This document shows, piece by piece, positions 17,966 to 25,865 of a DNA stretch of 64,000 bases. Source of the DNA: Variovorax sp. OK212 (lineage in GTDB: Bacteria > Pseudomonadota > Gammaproteobacteria > Burkholderiales > Burkholderiaceae_C); contig NZ_FOLP01000004.1 of assembly GCF_900112425.1 (NCBI RefSeq), positions 62,001 to 126,000 on the forward strand, given 5' to 3'. A program made the translations under genes and the position numbers. A model generated the notes under the pieces. That model saw only the letters and a program-made list of their open reading frames with translations, was not told the DNA's origin and did not search any database. Each line of letters begins with the position of its first letter. The stretch's first letter is position 1.

Positions 17966-18484
17966 ATGCACAGAAGAAGCTTGCTACAAGGCGCACTTGC
18001 AACGACACCTTTGTTTGCAGGCCTTGTCAGTGGGTGCGCATCGACGGCCAAGTCGATGCCCACGCCCTACGCGGTCACCATCAGGATCGACGACGGCGTG
18101 AACCCCGACGGGCGCGGGCAGGCCGCTCCGATACTCGTCAAAGTCTTCGAACTGAAATCTTCCGGTAACTTCGAGACCGCAGACTACTTTGCACTACAGG
18201 ACCGCGATCGCGAGACGCTCATGACCGAGCTCGTGAACGCGGACCAGGCCATCATGCGCAGCGGCGAAGAACGTGTGTTCAAGCGCGAGGCGGGCCTCGA
18301 CTCACGTGCCATCGGCATCATCGCGGGCTATCGCAAGCTCGAGGCCGCGCGCTGGCGCATCGTGCTGCCGCTGAAGGAGCCCAAGCAGACGAACCTCTAC
18401 AAGGTGTGGCAGTTCTCGCCGAGCGAACAGGCAGTGCAGGTCGCCGTGCGCAAGACGGGCATCGAGTTGCTACCAAGTCCTTAA
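17966..18484 (+). CDS. tssJ: T6SS outer-membrane lipoprotein TssJ (SciN)
   Basis: TssJ is the outer-membrane lipoprotein that tethers TssM and completes the T6SS membrane complex. The 172-residue product starts at ATG 17966 behind GGGGAGA. Its signal peptide has lipobox VSGC with C24, preceded by RRSLLQ at residues 3-8, which resembles a twin-arginine motif and is unusual for TssJ. The mature part matches the family: YAVTIRIDDGVNPDGRGQAAPILVKVFEL, a TADYFAL helix, then ERVFKRE and YRKLEAARWRI strands. It precedes tssK by 163 bases, with a leader of its own for tssK. Confidence 0.93.
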   Translation: MHRRSLLQGALATTPLFAGLVSGCASTAKSMPTPYAVTIRIDDGVNPDGRGQAAPILVKVFELKSSGNFETADYFALQDRDRETLMTELVNADQAIMRSGEERVFKREAGLDSRAIGIIAGYRKLEAARWRIVLPLKEPKQTNLYKVWQFSPSEQAVQVAVRKTGIELLPSP

Positions 18485-18591
18485 TTTCCGGCGCTATCTA
18501 GTACCAAAGTGCGAGCGGTTCGCGCGCGAAAAGCGGTGCAAAACGTAAGACTCGCCGTGTAGCATCAGAAGAGAAAAAAACCGGTCGATCG

Positions 18592-18644
18592 GGAGGTCGT
18601 TCATCAACGCACCTCCGCGCTCCCAGTGAGCAATCCCAGGAGGT
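18592..18644 (+). promoter_or_regulatory. tssK leader with competing hairpins over the ribosome binding site
   Basis: GGAGGT at 18592-18597 can pair with ACCTCC at 18611-18616. The same ACCTCC is equally complementary to GGAGGT at 18639-18644, which is the tssK ribosome binding site. The two 6-base helices are mutually exclusive, one leaving the site free and the other hiding it. This would fit a simple translational switch, but 6-base helices can arise by chance in GC-rich leaders. A weak promoter (TGCAAA, 17 bases, TAGCAT ending near 18565) may lie upstream. Confidence 0.35.
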
Positions 18645-18650
18645 TCTTTG

Positions 18651-20027
18651 GTGACAGTCCGCAATCCGGGCGCCGCAAGAAATGGCGCTCATCCGCAGGC
18701 GTTGGCAAACAGGGTGGTGTGGTCCGAGGGCATGTACCTGCGGCCGCAGCACTTCCAGCAGCTGGAGCGTTATGTCGAGCAGTACATCACGCGCCGCACC
18801 GCCGGCCTGCAAGGCGCCTACTGGGGATGGCTTCACCTGGAGATCGACCGAGACGCCTACGCGCTGGGCCGCGTGTCGCTGCTCGGCGGCGCGGGCGTGC
18901 TGCCCGACGGCACGCCGTTCTCGTTCGGCGCCGAAGACGCGCCGCTGCCCTACGAAGTGCCCACCGACCTCACCGACGAGCTCATCGTGCTCGCGCTGCC
19001 GCTGCGCAGGCCCGGCAGCGAGGAAGTCATCTTCGCGGAAGACGAAGGCTCGGCCGCGCGCTTCGGCGTGATCGAGCGCGAAGTGAACGACGGCAATGCC
19101 GTGGCCCTCGGGCCGGCCACGCTGCAACTTGCATCGCCGCGCCTGCGGCTTGCGCGCGCGTCGTCGCTCACGGCCGAGTGGCAAGCCATCGGCGCGGTGC
19201 GCGTGATCGAGCGGCGCACCGACCACAAGCTGGTGGTCGACGCCAACTACATTCCGCCGGTGCTCGACGCCTCCGCGCACGCCATGCTGCGCAGCATGAT
19301 CGCGGAACTGCACGGCCTGCTCACGCAGCGCTCCGAGGCGTTGGCCTCGCGGCTGTCGCAACCGGGGCGCGGCGGCGTGAGCGAGGTGTCCGACTTCCTG
19401 CTGCTGGAGCTGGTCAATCGCTATCTCGCGCTCACCTGGCATGCGCAGCAGGCGGTGCAGGTGCACCCGGAGGCGCTGTTCGTCGACTGGCTCAAGCTGG
19501 CCTGCCACCTGGCCACGCACACCTCGCCCACGCGCCGACCGGTGGTGTGGCCGGTGTACGACCACGACAACCTCAACGAGAGCATTCGCCCGCTGATCGA
19601 GGAGCTGCGGCGTTCGCTGTCGGCGGTGCTCGAACAGAGCGCGATCGCCATCGAGCTCGAGGAGCGCAGCCACGGCGTGCGCGTGGGCCGCATGCCCGAC
19701 CCGGTGCTGGTGCGCAACGCGGGCTTCGTGCTCGCGGTGCATGCCGACCTGCCGGCCGAGGCCATCCAGCAGCGCTTCCCCACGCAGGTGAAGATCGGCT
19801 CGGTCGAGCGCATCCGCGACCTGGTGCAGCTGCAGCTGCCCGGCGTGGTGGTGCGCCCGCTGCCGGTGGCGCCGCGGCAGATTCCGTACAACGCGGGCTA
19901 CCACTACTTCGAACTCGACAAGAGCGGCGACATGTGGCGCCAGCTCGAGAAGTCGGGCGGCGTCGCGATGCACCTGGCCGGTGACTTCCCGGGGCTGGCC
20001 ATGGAGTTCTGGGCCATTCGGCCGTGA
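18651..20027 (+). CDS. tssK: T6SS baseplate-membrane adaptor TssK
   Basis: TssK trimers connect the baseplate to the cytoplasmic domains of TssL and TssM. The product (458 residues from GTG 18651) shows the family opening VVWSEGMYLRPQHFQQLERYVEQYI, the ADEDEG-rich and LPLRRPGSEEV strands of the shell domain, and a C-terminal receptor-like domain with YNAGYHYFELDKSG and a closing MEFWAIRP. GTG 18651 is favoured over TTG 18648 because the GGAGGT site is then 6 rather than 3 bases away. The stop at 20027 abuts tssL. It is the first gene of a tight tssK-L-M-tagF block. Confidence 0.96.
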   Translation: MTVRNPGAARNGAHPQALANRVVWSEGMYLRPQHFQQLERYVEQYITRRTAGLQGAYWGWLHLEIDRDAYALGRVSLLGGAGVLPDGTPFSFGAEDAPLPYEVPTDLTDELIVLALPLRRPGSEEVIFAEDEGSAARFGVIEREVNDGNAVALGPATLQLASPRLRLARASSLTAEWQAIGAVRVIERRTDHKLVVDANYIPPVLDASAHAMLRSMIAELHGLLTQRSEALASRLSQPGRGGVSEVSDFLLLELVNRYLALTWHAQQAVQVHPEALFVDWLKLACHLATHTSPTRRPVVWPVYDHDNLNESIRPLIEELRRSLSAVLEQSAIAIELEERSHGVRVGRMPDPVLVRNAGFVLAVHADLPAEAIQQRFPTQVKIGSVERIRDLVQLQLPGVVVRPLPVAPRQIPYNAGYHYFELDKSGDMWRQLEKSGGVAMHLAGDFPGLAMEFWAIRP

Positions 20028-20035
20028 GGGACCCT

Positions 20036-21424
20036 ATGAACAACGACATGGCCGTGGGCCCGGGCGGCTTCGTGCCGCCGAACCCGGGTGGCGGTGCGAA
20101 TGGAAGCAGTGCAGGGAACGGCATGGGCGACGGCCTCTCCCAGCCGCGCGGCCTCGGCGCACAGCCCGAGTCCTTCACCGCGTGGCACGACGCACGGCGC
20201 CCGCACGCGGGCGACACCGCCATCGCGGGCAACAACCCGCTGGTGGCCGCGGCCAATCCGCTGCTCGACCTGATCCCGCAGATCCGCGCCACCGGCCACC
20301 ATCCTTCGCCCGCGCAGCTGCGCGAGCACCTGGTCGACGAGGTGCGCCGCTTCGAGACGCGCGCGCAGCAGGCCGGCATTTCGCCCGAGGTGATCATCGG
20401 CGCGCGCTATTGCCTGTGCACCGCGGTCGACGAGGCCGCCGCGCTCACGCCGTGGGGCGGCAGCATCTGGTCGTCGCAGAGCCTGCTGGTGATGTTCCAC
20501 AACGAGACCTGGGGCGGCGAGAAGTTCTTCCAGCTGCTGTCGCGCCTGGTGCAGAACCCGCAGCAGCACCTGCACCTGATCGAGCTCATCTACTTCTGCC
20601 TGGCCATGGGCTTCGAAGGGCGCTTTCGCGTCATCGACAATGGCCGCACGCAGCTCGAGACGCTCAAGCAGCGGCTGCTGCAGATCATTCGCCAGACGCG
20701 CGGCGAGATCGCGGTGCCGCTGTCGCCGCACTGGCAGGACGCCAGCGCGCCGGTGCGCCGCGCGCGCAACTGGCTGCCGGTGTGGGCCGTGGGCGCGGTG
20801 GCCGCGGTGCTGCTGGTGCTGGCGTTCGCGCTGCTCACCTTCAACCTGGCCGGCACCTCCGACGGCGCCTTCGCGGCGGTCAACGCCGTGCGGCTGCCGC
20901 AGACCGCGCGCGCCGTGGTCATGCCCGCGCCGCAGCCGCGGCTGCAGCGCTTTCTCGAGCCCGAGATCCGCGACGGCCTGCTGACCGTGCGCGACGAGGC
21001 CGACCGCAGCGTGGTGGTGCTGCGCGGCGACGGCCTGTTCGCCTCGGGCTCCGACCGCGTGCTCGACCGCTACGCGCCGGTGCTCGCGCGCGTGGCCGAT
21101 GCGCTCAACTCGGTGGAAGGCAATGTGCTGGTCAGCGGCTTCAGCGACGACCAGCCGATTCGCAGCGTGCGCTTCCCGTCCAACTGGCAACTTTCGCAGG
21201 CCCGCGCCGACGCGGTGAAGAAGATGATCTCGCAGCGCATCGCACGGCCCGAACGCCTGCGCGCCGAAGGCCGCGGCGATGCCGACCCGATCGTGCCGAA
21301 CGACTCCGCGGCCAACCGCGCGCGCAACCGCCGCGTGGAAGTGACGCTGCTGGTGGCGCCGGTTGCCGGTGGCTCGTCCAGCGCGTCGGGCGCGCCCGCC
21401 CCGCAAGCCGGAGGTGCCCGCTGA
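20036..21424 (+). CDS. tssL: T6SS membrane protein TssL (DotU) with OmpA-like domain
   Basis: TssL is an inner-membrane component binding TssM and TssK. The 462-residue product has a DotU cytoplasmic domain (about 60-235; NPLLDLIPQIRAT, ALTPWGG, WGGEKFFQLL), one transmembrane helix at about 246-270, and a periplasmic OmpA-like domain with SGFSDDQPIRS and NRARNRRVEVTLLV that should bind peptidoglycan, the so-called evolved form. ATG 20036 is preferred, with GAGGG 5 bases upstream; GTG 20024 would overlap the tssK stop. The first 45 residues are Gly/Asn-rich and low complexity. The stop overlaps the tssM ATG by one base. Confidence 0.95.
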   Translation: MNNDMAVGPGGFVPPNPGGGANGSSAGNGMGDGLSQPRGLGAQPESFTAWHDARRPHAGDTAIAGNNPLVAAANPLLDLIPQIRATGHHPSPAQLREHLVDEVRRFETRAQQAGISPEVIIGARYCLCTAVDEAAALTPWGGSIWSSQSLLVMFHNETWGGEKFFQLLSRLVQNPQQHLHLIELIYFCLAMGFEGRFRVIDNGRTQLETLKQRLLQIIRQTRGEIAVPLSPHWQDASAPVRRARNWLPVWAVGAVAAVLLVLAFALLTFNLAGTSDGAFAAVNAVRLPQTARAVVMPAPQPRLQRFLEPEIRDGLLTVRDEADRSVVVLRGDGLFASGSDRVLDRYAPVLARVADALNSVEGNVLVSGFSDDQPIRSVRFPSNWQLSQARADAVKKMISQRIARPERLRAEGRGDADPIVPNDSAANRARNRRVEVTLLVAPVAGGSSSASGAPAPQAGGAR

Positions 21425-24400
21425 TGCTGCGCGCCATCTTCCGCTTCCTCATCAGCCGCGACCTCTGGGTCTTCCTGGGCCTGGTCGCCGTCGCGTTCCT
21501 GATCTGGATCATCGGCCCGGCCATTGCCGTGGGCCGCTACCGCCCGCTCGAAGACGAGATCGTGCGCATCGCCGTGATCGTGCTGATGTTCGCGATCTGG
21601 CTGGTGCGCGTCATCTACCGCAAGTGGCGCGAGCGCCGGCTCAACGCGCAGCTGCTCAACCAGCTGCGCACGCCCTCCAAGAAGGAGAAAGAAGCCAAGC
21701 CCGAGGACGCGCCCGAGATCAAGGAGCTGCAGAGCGGCTTCACCGACGCCACGGCCATCCTGAAGAACATGCGCTTCAGCACGGGCGCCGACGGCAAGCC
21801 CGCGAGCCGCTTCGCGCTGTTCGACCGGCAGTACCTGTACCAGCTGCCCTGGTACATCTTCATCGGCGCGCCGGGCTCGGGCAAGACCACGGCGCTGGTG
21901 AATTCCGACCTCGACTTTCCGCTGGCCGACCAGCTCGGCAAGGCCGCGGTGCGCGGCATCGGCGGCACGCGCAACTGCGACTGGTGGTTCACCAACGAGG
22001 CGGTGCTGATCGACACCGCGGGCCGCTACACCACGCACGAGAGCAACCGCGAGACCGACGAGGGCGAGTGGAAGGGCTTCATCGACCTGCTGAAGCGCTT
22101 CCGTCCGCGCCAGCCGATCAACGGCGCGATCCTGACCATCAGCATCGCCGACCTGCCGCTGGCCGACGACGCCCAGCGCGCCCGCCATGCCATGGCGCTG
22201 CGCAAGCGGCTGCTGGAGCTGCGCAACGACCTGGGCATCGACTTCCCGGTGTACGTGCTGGTCACCAAGACCGACCTGCTGGCGGGCTTCAACGAATACT
22301 TCGGCTCGCTGGGCCGCGCCGAGCGCCAGCAGGTGTGGGGCTTCACCTTTCCGATCCAGGGCAACCCGGCGAGCAAGAAGGCCGGCAAGGACGGCAAGAG
22401 CGCGGCCGCCGTCAACGGCGACCTGCGCGAGCGCTTCCACCAGGAATACAAGCTGCTGCACCAGCGCCTGGACGAGCGCCTGCCCGAACTGCTGGCGGCC
22501 GAGTCGGACCCGATGCGCCGCGCGCAGGCCTACCTGCTGCCGCAGCAGTTCGCGAGTTTCGAGGACATCCTGGGCACCTTCCTGGCGGACGTGTTCAACC
22601 CGTCGAAGTTCGAGGCCGCGTCGATGCTGCGCGGCGTGTACTTCACCAGCGGGACGCAGGAGGGCACGGCCTTCGACCGCGTGATGGGCGCCATCAAGCG
22701 CTACCTGCAGGTCAACGCGCCGCCGGCGCCGCCGCCGGGCCCGGGCAAGAGCTACTTCCTGAAGGAACTGCTGCAGCAGGTGATCTTCCGCGACGCGGGC
22801 GTGGCCGGCACCAACCTGCGCTGGTACCGGCGCAAGCGCGCCATCGACATCGCGGGCTACAGCGTGATCGGCGTGCTGCTGGTGCTGCTGCTGGGCGCGT
22901 GCGTGAACAGCTGGCGCAACAACAAGGACTACGTGGCCGAGGTCGACGGCAATGCCAAGGCCTTCAACAAGGCGGCGGCGCGCGGCGAGCTGCCCACGGT
23001 GGTCGACCCCAGCGGCGACATCGCGAGCTCGCTGCTCATCCTGGACAAGCTGCGCGACCTGCCCAGGTCGACCCGCTTCGACATCGGCGAGCCGCCCATG
23101 TCGTACCGCTTCGGCCTCTACCAGGGCGAGAAGCTGCAGGCCGCCACCGACGGCGTGTACCAGCGCGCGCTGGAGACGGTGCTGCTGCCGCAGGCCTCGC
23201 AGCGCATCGAGCAGTCGCTGCGCGAGGCCGCGAAGGGCGACGCAGAATACAGCTACGAGGCGCTCAAGGCGTACCTGATGCTGTACGACGCCGAGCGCTA
23301 CGACGCCGACTTTCTTCAGGCGTGGCTCCTGACCGACGTGGACCGCAAGATCGGCGCGTCGCTCACGCGCGAGCAGCGCGCCAATCTCGAGTCGCACCTG
23401 AAGGCGCTGTTCGTGGGACGCGTGCTGACCTCGCCGTTCGCCAAGGACGACCGCCTGGTCACGCAGACGCGCGAGCGCCTGGCCGGCGTGCCGCTGGCGC
23501 AGCGCTCGTATGCGCGGCTGCGCCGCGTCCTGCTGCAGACCAGCCAGCCCAACGCCTTCACCATTGCCGAGGCGGGCGGGGCCGAGTCGGCGCTGGTGAT
23601 CCGCCGCGCGAGCGGCAAGCCGCTGACCGACGGCATTCCCACGCTGTTCACCTACCGCGGCTACTGGGACATCTTCGACAAGCGCGTGGCCGAGACCGCG
23701 CTGTCGCTCGAGCAGGAAGACCGCTGGGTGCTGCAGATCCGCGCGCCCGGCATGGCCGACATCACCTCGCGCGAGCTGCTGCTGCGCGAGGTGCGACGGC
23801 TCTACCTCACCGACTACATCAAGGTGTGGGACGAGTACCTGGTCGACATCCGCCTGGCCGACAGCCGCTCGCTGCTGCAGAGCATCCAGATGACGCGCGT
23901 GCTCTCGACCTCGGAGTCGCCGATGTCGCGCATCATCCGCGGCGCCGCGCGCGAGACCGACCTGCTGCGCAACCACGACGAGGCCGCGCGCAGCCTGCTC
24001 GACCAGGCGCAGAACCGCGTGCAGAGCACGCGCGAGCGCATCGAGCAACTCATCGGCCAGCCCGACGGCAGCCAGCGCCGCAACACGCAGCTCGACCGCC
24101 CCGAGTCGCTGGTGGACAACCACTTCGAGCCGCTGCGCCGCATGGTCACCGCGCCCAAGCAGGGCGGGCAGGCCCCCATCGACGCCACGGCCGCGTTGAT
24201 CAACGAGCTCTACAACTTCCTCACCGCCACCGACACGGCGCTGCGCAGCGGCAACATCCCGCCGTCCAGCGACGCCGTGACCAAGGTGCAGGCCGAAGCG
24301 GGGCGGCTGCCGGTGCCGTTCCAGGGCATGCTGAACGACCTGTCGGCCACGGCCTCGTCGAAGGCGGCGGCGGTGACGCGGCAGAACATCGGGCAGACGG

Positions 24401-25092
24401 CGGCCGCGAGCATCGGCTCGTTCTGCAACCAGGCCATCGGGGGGCGCTACCCGTTCACGCGCGGCTCCAACCGCGACGTGGCCTCGGGCGACTTCGCGCA
24501 GCTGTTCGCGCCGGGCGGGATGATGGACGACTTCTTCCAGAAGAACCTCGTCACGCAGGTCGACACCTCGGTCAATCCGTGGGCCTTCAAGCGCGGCGTG
24601 GACGGCGCGGCGGCGGGGCGCTCGGCCTACCTCGATTCGTTCCAGAAGGCGCAGGCCATCCGCGACGTGTTCTTCTCGGGCATGGCGGGCGGGCGCACGC
24701 CGTCGTTCACGCTCGACATCCGGCCCGAGGACATGGACGCCGCGCTCACGCAGTTCACGCTCGACGTCGACGGCCAGACGGTGCGCTACGCGCACGGCCC
24801 GCAGGCGCCCAGCACCGTCAAGTGGCCGGGTCCGCGCAACAGCAACCAGGTGCGCCTGCAGGTGACCACGGCCAACGGCACGCCGGCCGGCGGCATCGTG
24901 ACCGAAGGGCCGTGGGCGCTGCACCGGCTGTTCGACAAGGCCTCGATCTCCGCGGGCAAGTCGCCCGAGTCGTTCAACGCGACCTTCGACCTGCAGGGCA
25001 AGAAGGTGGTGCTGGCGGTGACGGCCAACAGCGTCTACAACCCGCTGCGCCTGCCGCAGATGAACAGCTTCTCGTGCCCGGGGAAATCCTGA
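21424..25092 (+). CDS. tssM: T6SS inner-membrane channel protein TssM (IcmF)
   Basis: TssM spans the inner membrane and reaches TssJ across the periplasm. The 1222-residue product has two N-terminal transmembrane helices (about 9-35 and 45-64), a cytoplasmic NTPase-like domain with Walker A GAPGSGKTT at 148-156 and GGTRNCDWWF, a third transmembrane segment at about 476-500, and a long periplasmic part ending in the IcmF C-terminal and TssJ-binding domains. Walker A is intact, which is not true of all TssM proteins. The start is coupled to tssL through TGATG, and tagF begins one base after the stop codon. Confidence 0.97.
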   Translation: MLRAIFRFLISRDLWVFLGLVAVAFLIWIIGPAIAVGRYRPLEDEIVRIAVIVLMFAIWLVRVIYRKWRERRLNAQLLNQLRTPSKKEKEAKPEDAPEIKELQSGFTDATAILKNMRFSTGADGKPASRFALFDRQYLYQLPWYIFIGAPGSGKTTALVNSDLDFPLADQLGKAAVRGIGGTRNCDWWFTNEAVLIDTAGRYTTHESNRETDEGEWKGFIDLLKRFRPRQPINGAILTISIADLPLADDAQRARHAMALRKRLLELRNDLGIDFPVYVLVTKTDLLAGFNEYFGSLGRAERQQVWGFTFPIQGNPASKKAGKDGKSAAAVNGDLRERFHQEYKLLHQRLDERLPELLAAESDPMRRAQAYLLPQQFASFEDILGTFLADVFNPSKFEAASMLRGVYFTSGTQEGTAFDRVMGAIKRYLQVNAPPAPPPGPGKSYFLKELLQQVIFRDAGVAGTNLRWYRRKRAIDIAGYSVIGVLLVLLLGACVNSWRNNKDYVAEVDGNAKAFNKAAARGELPTVVDPSGDIASSLLILDKLRDLPRSTRFDIGEPPMSYRFGLYQGEKLQAATDGVYQRALETVLLPQASQRIEQSLREAAKGDAEYSYEALKAYLMLYDAERYDADFLQAWLLTDVDRKIGASLTREQRANLESHLKALFVGRVLTSPFAKDDRLVTQTRERLAGVPLAQRSYARLRRVLLQTSQPNAFTIAEAGGAESALVIRRASGKPLTDGIPTLFTYRGYWDIFDKRVAETALSLEQEDRWVLQIRAPGMADITSRELLLREVRRLYLTDYIKVWDEYLVDIRLADSRSLLQSIQMTRVLSTSESPMSRIIRGAARETDLLRNHDEAARSLLDQAQNRVQSTRERIEQLIGQPDGSQRRNTQLDRPESLVDNHFEPLRRMVTAPKQGGQAPIDATAALINELYNFLTATDTALRSGNIPPSSDAVTKVQAEAGRLPVPFQGMLNDLSATASSKAAAVTRQNIGQTAAASIGSFCNQAIGGRYPFTRGSNRDVASGDFAQLFAPGGMMDDFFQKNLVTQVDTSVNPWAFKRGVDGAAAGRSAYLDSFQKAQAIRDVFFSGMAGGRTPSFTLDIRPEDMDAALTQFTLDVDGQTVRYAHGPQAPSTVKWPGPRNSNQVRLQVTTANGTPAGGIVTEGPWALHRLFDKASISAGKSPESFNATFDLQGKKVVLAVTANSVYNPLRLPQMNSFSCPGKS

Positions 25093-25093
25093 G

Positions 25094-25807
25094 ATGAACA
25101 GCAGCATTCCCCCGCAGGCCTGGGTGCCGGTCGACGAGCAGATCGGCTGGTACGGCAAGCTGCCCTCCGCCGGCGACTTTCTCTACCGCCGCATGCCGCG
25201 CGAGCTGCAGGCCTGGTGGGACCGCTGGATGCAGAACGGCCTGGGCAGCTTCAAGCGCTGGCCCGACGCCATGACGCGCCACTACGCGGTGGCGCCAGTG
25301 TGGAACTTCGCGATTCCCGCCACGCACGGCGTGGACGCGGTGCAGTTCGGCTGCATCGCACCGAGCTGCGACCGCGTGGGCCGCTACTACCCGGTGTGCG
25401 TCACGCTGCAGGTGGCCGCGCGCAACTACCGCCCGTCGGTGCTGGAGGGCTCGGCGGCGTGGTACTGGCAGTGCGGCGGCGCGCTGCTGCAGGCGATCCG
25501 CCACGGCGTGGCGCCCGACCAGTTCGACGCCCAGGTGCTGGCCGCGGGCCGCGCGGGCTTCCAGACGGCCAGCGGCGGCTCGGACGACATCCTCTCGATC
25601 CTCGGGCCTACAGCCGGTGGCGAGAGCGCCCAGCAGCGCCTGGGCTGGCCCGAGCTTCCACTGTGTTTCGACCCCTTCGGCAGCACCAGCTACTGGTGGA
25701 CCAACCAGGCCGACGGGTCGCCGTTGCGCACCGCGGCCCATGGCGGCGGGCTCAACACGCCGCTGTTTTCAAAGTTGTTTTCGCAGGGGCACGTGCCATG
25801 GGCGTGA
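25094..25807 (+). CDS. tagF: T6SS-associated regulator TagF
   Basis: TagF proteins act post-translationally to repress T6SS assembly or firing, in Pseudomonas and Agrobacterium through Fha. The 237-residue product has the family N-terminus IGWYGKLPSAGDFLYRRMPRELQAWWDRWMQ, then GCIAPSCDRVGRYYPVCVTL, and a C-terminal FDPFGSTSYWW segment. It starts one base after the tssM stop and is surely in the same operon. In this locus tagF is separate from the PP2C phosphatase, whereas in some bacteria the two are fused. The kinase gene follows after 58 bases. Confidence 0.94.
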   Translation: MNSSIPPQAWVPVDEQIGWYGKLPSAGDFLYRRMPRELQAWWDRWMQNGLGSFKRWPDAMTRHYAVAPVWNFAIPATHGVDAVQFGCIAPSCDRVGRYYPVCVTLQVAARNYRPSVLEGSAAWYWQCGGALLQAIRHGVAPDQFDAQVLAAGRAGFQTASGGSDDILSILGPTAGGESAQQRLGWPELPLCFDPFGSTSYWWTNQADGSPLRTAAHGGGLNTPLFSKLFSQGHVPWA

Positions 25808-25865
25808 GAAGTCGAATGACTCGAAAGACCCACAAGAGCCACGGTCCTGCAGGAGGAGAAAGCGC

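Noticed and set aside
21070..25158. Antisense frame of over 1300 codons opposite tssM
   Set aside because: Same reasoning: composition is GC-shadow, and tssM is unmistakable on the plus strand.
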